From assembly GCA_964438715.1 (NCBI GenBank), contig CAYTLQ010000112.1, forward strand, positions 1-9,334: a stretch of DNA of 9,334 nt. The letters run 5' to 3'. This stretch comes from CAYTLQ01 sp964438715. GTDB lineage: Bacteria > Bacteroidota > Ignavibacteria > Ignavibacteriales > Ignavibacteriaceae. A program made the translations under genes and the position numbers. The notes beneath the pieces are model-generated. The model was not told the origin of the DNA and did not search any database. It saw nothing but the letters and a program-made list of their open reading frames with translations. How positions within the stretch are numbered: position 1 is the stretch's first letter; each line of letters opens with the position of its first letter. Below, piece after piece: positions 6,109 through 9,334 of this stretch.

Positions 6109-7767
6109 ATGATAGGAAAAGTATTTTTACCGGTTCTATTTAGTTTCTCTTTTGCTGTTGCGCAACTTACTAACCAGACAGCGCTTGATATAAATACATT
6201 AAAAAAAATGTACCTATCTAAGCACGGTGAACCTAATTCAGAACAACTTCAACCCGAAAAGTGCAGTTTTGGAGTTGTTGCAAGACTAAGATTACAATTA
6301 TCAGACTTAAATAAAGAGAATTTTTTTGAGGTTTCAAATTTACTTTCCAGACCCGTTGCTGATACAAGTATTGTATCTTCTTCAGGTAAATTCAGGGTAC
6401 ACTATTATTTGACAGGTGATGATAAACCTTCATATAGTATTATTGAACTATGTAATGCACTCGATTCATCATACAACTTTATGACTGAATTTTTACAATA
6501 CCCGCCACCTCCTGGTGATGGCTCCGATGGCGGTGATAGTAAATATGATGTTTATGTACTGAATCTAGGATATTCATACGGTTATACTACTCCTGAAACA
6601 GAGCTGAACCCCGGTTCCGGTAGATTTACATCTTTCATTACAATAGATAATGATTTCTCGGGTTATTATACTACAGGGATACTTGCCGCACGGGTAACTG
6701 CCGCACATGAATTATTCCATGCAATTCAGATTGGTAATTATATTATCAGAAAATCGGGAGTTGATATTCTTGATTTGTTTTTTTACGAATTGTCATCAAC
6801 AGCCATGGAGGAGTTTGTTTTCGATAGCGTGAATGATTATGTGGGATATATGAAATCCTACATGGAACACAGTGATATACCTATGATTAATCAAAATGGT
6901 TATAACCTTGCCATCTGGAACCTTTATATTGAGAAGTCCTTTGGTCATTCGATATTAAGGCGTCAATGGGAATTATTACTGCAGAATCGGGCGCTTTCGG
7001 CAATTTATTTTTCTCTTATGGAAGTCGGAACAGGATTTACTGAAGAATTAAAACGATTTATGACCTGGTGTTATTTTACCGGGTACAGGGCTATTCCGGG
7101 TGAATACTTTGAAGAAGCAGAATCCTATCCTCACCTTCGTGATTTTGTGTTGAGGAAATTATCAGGTGGTACAGCAAATGTAACAGTTACCAATTCACCC
7201 ACCTCCGGAATTCTTGTTCGTTTTTATAATACGCTCACAATTCCTGCGGATACGGTTTGTATTTTTGTGGTAAATGGTAATATAAATGATGGTGAAAACA
7301 CTCCCGATATAAAATATAATTCGGAAGTAAGAATTCAAACTTCGAATTTCAGTGGTGCAGTAAAACTCACCGATTATTATTATTGCAATTTCTTATCTAC
7401 AGATATTTCACACTCAACATTGGGAGCTATTGTCAATGGATTACCTATACCTGAAGGAGGAATAACAATAACTGATAATCCTGTACCATATCCGAATCCT
7501 TTTATTTATGGAAGTTCGTTTGGAAATATGATAGTGCTTCCACTAAAGAGTCCCACAAATGAAACTGAGTGCGATCTGAAGATTTTTAACAGCTCTTTTC
7601 AGGCTGTTTATGAGGGTAAAAAACGGATTCAATTTAACGGTGGTCAGGTTGTACAATTCCGTCTCAACAGCGACATTAATCAAAAACTTTCTTCAGGAGT
7701 TTATTTTTATGTTATTTCCTACGGTAATGATAATACAACCGGAAAATTTTTAATAATTGATAAATGA
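6109..7767 (+). CDS. Secreted MXAN_6640-family putative zinc metalloprotease with T9SS-like sorting domain
   Basis: This 552-residue exported protein has a signal peptide ending AVA18|Q19 and a zinc-protease core with AAHELFHAIQ: H200, E201 and H204 form HExxH. Downstream is YELSSTAMEEFVFDSVNDYVGYM (226-248); E227 or E234 is the likely third metal ligand. This arrangement, with SGYYTTGILAARVTAAHE ahead of it, resembles the MXAN_6640 family of putative metalloproteases, whose substrates are not known to me. A beta-sandwich-like region follows (about 355-450), then a C-terminal domain from about 458 with YPNPF (461-465), GVYFYVI (530-536) and GKFLIIDK at the end, as in type IX secretion sorting domains. 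It should therefore cross the outer membrane and be released or anchored at the surface. AGAGGG a few bases before the ATG is a modest ribosome-binding site. It sits 2 bp after the propeller gene and 1 bp before ccmA. Confidence 0.85.
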   Translation: MIGKVFLPVLFSFSFAVAQLTNQTALDINTLKKMYLSKHGEPNSEQLQPEKCSFGVVARLRLQLSDLNKENFFEVSNLLSRPVADTSIVSSSGKFRVHYYLTGDDKPSYSIIELCNALDSSYNFMTEFLQYPPPPGDGSDGGDSKYDVYVLNLGYSYGYTTPETELNPGSGRFTSFITIDNDFSGYYTTGILAARVTAAHELFHAIQIGNYIIRKSGVDILDLFFYELSSTAMEEFVFDSVNDYVGYMKSYMEHSDIPMINQNGYNLAIWNLYIEKSFGHSILRRQWELLLQNRALSAIYFSLMEVGTGFTEELKRFMTWCYFTGYRAIPGEYFEEAESYPHLRDFVLRKLSGGTANVTVTNSPTSGILVRFYNTLTIPADTVCIFVVNGNINDGENTPDIKYNSEVRIQTSNFSGAVKLTDYYYCNFLSTDISHSTLGAIVNGLPIPEGGITITDNPVPYPNPFIYGSSFGNMIVLPLKSPTNETECDLKIFNSSFQAVYEGKKRIQFNGGQVVQFRLNSDINQKLSSGVYFYVISYGNDNTTGKFLIIDK

Positions 7768-7768
7768 A

Positions 7769-8416
7769 ATGAACTATTGTCTAAAAACTGAAAATCTTAC
7801 AAAAATTTTCGGCAGGCGGTTAATATTTTCGAATATTAATATTGAATTCACCGGGTGCGGAGTATTTGGTGTCACCGGGGCCAATGGCTCAGGGAAATCT
7901 ACTCTGATTAAAATCCTTGCTGGTGTTCTTTCGCCTACCAGCGGGACTTTTTACTTTTCCAAAAATCAGAACATTCTCTCCGGAAATGAATTTGTAGGTT
8001 CTATGGGTTTCCTTTCTCCCTACCTTACATTTTATGAAGAGTTTACTGCAGAAGAAAATATTCACTTTCTTTGTAATATCAGGGGGATTAAATTAGAAAG
8101 AAATATTGTTGAGGATTATTTAGTAAGATTGGGACTTGAAGGCAGGGGTTCCGATCTAGTAAAAGCGTATTCTTCGGGAATGAAACAAAGATTAAAGTTA
8201 ATATTTGCAATGATTCATCAGCCTGATTTGCTTATTCTTGATGAACCAACTTCTAATCTCGACAATACCGGTAAAGCGGTCTTTTATTCAAATATTGCAG
8301 AATATGGAGTTAACCATATGGTACTTATAGCCTCGAATGAGGATAGTGACCTTAAATTGTGCAAGGAAACACTCAATATTGAAGACTTTAAGAAACTACC
8401 GAATGGTAAACTTTAA
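7769..8416 (+). CDS. ccmA: Heme exporter ATP-binding protein CcmA
   Basis: This 215-residue ABC ATPase is predicted to drive the CcmABC complex, which frees heme-loaded CcmE from CcmC during System I cytochrome c maturation. From this start it has Walker A GANGSGKST (37-45), a signature YSSGMKQR (134-141, in place of LSGGQ), Walker B LLILDEPT (154-161) and D-loop SNLD. The switch loop reads LIASNED: N190 (codon 8336-8338) is where a His is usual. The single-domain length fits CcmA and the following ccmB and ccmC support the assignment. I chose ATG 7769, one base after the protease TGA (TGAaATG), which suits translational reinitiation; an in-frame TTG at 7757 would overlap the protease by 11 bp and add four residues. 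Without its neighbours it could be read as a generic ABC-2 ATPase. Confidence 0.87.
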   Translation: MNYCLKTENLTKIFGRRLIFSNINIEFTGCGVFGVTGANGSGKSTLIKILAGVLSPTSGTFYFSKNQNILSGNEFVGSMGFLSPYLTFYEEFTAEENIHFLCNIRGIKLERNIVEDYLVRLGLEGRGSDLVKAYSSGMKQRLKLIFAMIHQPDLLILDEPTSNLDNTGKAVFYSNIAEYGVNHMVLIASNEDSDLKLCKETLNIEDFKKLPNGKL

Positions 8417-8427
8417 ACCTTAAACTT

Positions 8428-9105
8428 ATGAAAAACAATATTTTTGTAACTTCATACGCTCTTTTCAAAAAAGATTTCCATTCTGAAGTCAGAACCCGCT
8501 ATGCAATTAATTCTCTTGCGATGTTTATTATCGTAACAATTAGTGTTATACTCTTTTCAATCGGCAGTGAAAAAATAAGCGAATATCTGGCCGGAGGACT
8601 TTTTTGGGTAGTGATATTCTTTTCTGCTATGTCCGGACTTGCAAGAGCATTTGTTAGTGAAGAAGAGCGGGGAACAACTCTGACTCTTCAGCTTATTGCC
8701 TCTCCTGAGACAATTTTTACGGGTAAATTGCTGTTTAACCTATTGCTTGTCAGCGCAATTAATGTAATCATAGCAATAATTTATAGCGCGCTGTTCGATT
8801 CGTTTGTGGTAAAAAGCGTAGGAGTATTTATTACCGCATTTTTCCTCGGCAACACCGGAATAGGTATTGCTTCAACTCTTATAGCGGCTATAATTGCAAA
8901 AGCAAATTCCAAGGGTACTTTATACCCGGTATTGTCATTCCCTATTTTATTGCCCTTAATTTTAACGCTAATTGATGTCACGAAATCCTGTATGGATGGC
9001 ACTAATTTTGAGGAGTCTTTTGTACCGATTGCGGTACTTTTATGTTACAATATTATAATGATTTCAACATCGTATCTTCTGTTTTATTCTATTTGGAAAG
9101 ATTAA
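8428..9105 (+). CDS. ccmB: Heme exporter permease CcmB
   Basis: This 225-residue inner-membrane protein has about six transmembrane segments and is the permease partner of CcmA. CcmB features in order are an N-terminal cytoplasmic KKDFHSEVRTRY (14-25), the conserved FWVVIFFSAMSGLARAFVSEEE (59-80) followed by RGTTLTLQLIASPE, where the RAF.sEeerGT pattern is typical of the family, and a late helix with PVLSFPILLPLILTLID (167-183). Length is normal for CcmB. It starts 11 bp after the ccmA stop and has no Shine-Dalgarno. Together with CcmA and CcmC it would act at the cytoplasmic membrane in heme delivery to CcmE. Confidence 0.92.
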   Translation: MKNNIFVTSYALFKKDFHSEVRTRYAINSLAMFIIVTISVILFSIGSEKISEYLAGGLFWVVIFFSAMSGLARAFVSEEERGTTLTLQLIASPETIFTGKLLFNLLLVSAINVIIAIIYSALFDSFVVKSVGVFITAFFLGNTGIGIASTLIAAIIAKANSKGTLYPVLSFPILLPLILTLIDVTKSCMDGTNFEESFVPIAVLLCYNIIMISTSYLLFYSIWKD

Positions 9106-9134
9106 CAAATATTAACATTTAACAATTGAAAATT

Positions 9135-9334
9135 ATGATTTGGAAAATTATTCTCTACCTACTCATCAGTTTTGTTTCCATTGCGGGAATTGCATTTCCC
9201 ATAGTTAGGAATCCGTAAAAATGGTACGAATTTCCATTTATCCCCGGTTTAGAAGAAAATGCGAAAAGTATTTTTTTCCATGTTCCAACTTCCTGGCTTA
9301 CAGTTATTGCGTTCCTGATGAGCACAATTTACAG
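9135..9334 (+). pseudogene. ccmC: ccmC 5' part, interrupted by in-frame TAA
   Basis: From ATG 9135 the frame encodes a first membrane helix (MIWKIILYLLISFVSIAGIA) and stops at TAA 9216-9218 after 27 codons. The same frame then continues without further stops to the window edge and reads KWYEFPFIPGLEENAKSI, then FFHVPTSWLTVIAFLMS, which is the CcmC helix-2 region. Its His (codon 9279-9281) aligns with the HVP histidine of E. coli CcmC, a proposed heme ligand. CcmC is the integral membrane protein that passes heme to CcmE. Since both sides share one frame, a single-base substitution rather than an indel explains the break (for example CAA to TAA). No usual start codon occurs between the stop and ATG 9318, which lies past the His, so a shortened working protein is unlikely. 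Either this is a real nonsense mutation or a sequence error; the rest of the gene is outside the window. Confidence 0.75.

Noticed and set aside
9216..9226. A frameshift in the A run (9217-9221) as the cause of the ccmC break.
   Set aside because: The reading frame is the same before and after the stop, so a single indel cannot explain it; a substitution does.

Overview
The window is AT-rich bacterial DNA, probably from the Bacteroidetes/Chlorobi/Ignavibacteria side of the tree. Three features point there: a secreted MXAN_6640-type metalloprotease ending in a T9SS-like sorting domain (YPNPF ... GVYFYVI ... GKFLIIDK), a secreted FG-GAP/VCBS-repeat protein, and start sites that mostly lack a clear Shine-Dalgarno. 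The phylum is inferred from these protein families; no rRNA or tRNA gene is present to settle it.

Layout. Left third (1-2629): two minus-strand transporters of the POT (proton-dependent oligopeptide) branch of the MFS, which are recognisable paralogues. The first (1-751) is cut by the window edge; the second (1322-2629) is complete. Between them, on the plus strand, lies a small DUF1232/YkvA-like protein (867-1307). It is divergent from the first transporter and convergent with the second, with only 14 bp between the two stop codons. Right two thirds (2728-9334): a tightly packed plus-strand run that looks like one operon: bamD, acyl-CoA thioesterase, a 704-residue secreted VCBS/FG-GAP propeller protein, the secreted HExxH metalloprotease, ccmA, ccmB and the 5' part of ccmC. 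Junctions are a 17 bp overlap, gaps of 12, 2, 1 and 11 bp, and then 29 bp before ccmC.

How the genes may work together. BamD is an outer-membrane lipoprotein of the BAM complex. CcmA, CcmB and CcmC form the heme-handling ABC module of System I cytochrome c maturation. The two long proteins between them carry signal peptides and so act outside the cytoplasm. The operon is therefore mostly about the cell envelope, with one cytosolic thioesterase. Why a secreted protease and a calcium-loop propeller sit directly before ccmA is not explained by known Ccm biology.

Most notable points: (i) ccmC has an in-frame TAA after codon 27 with recognisable CcmC sequence continuing in the same frame; (ii) CcmA has Asn where the ABC switch-loop His normally sits; (iii) the propeller/protease pair is coupled to ccm; (iv) the propeller gene seems to start at TTG, 12 bp after the thioesterase stop and in the same frame. 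There is no CRISPR array, RNA gene, insertion sequence or clear terminator. No stretch longer than about 120 bases lacks a gene.
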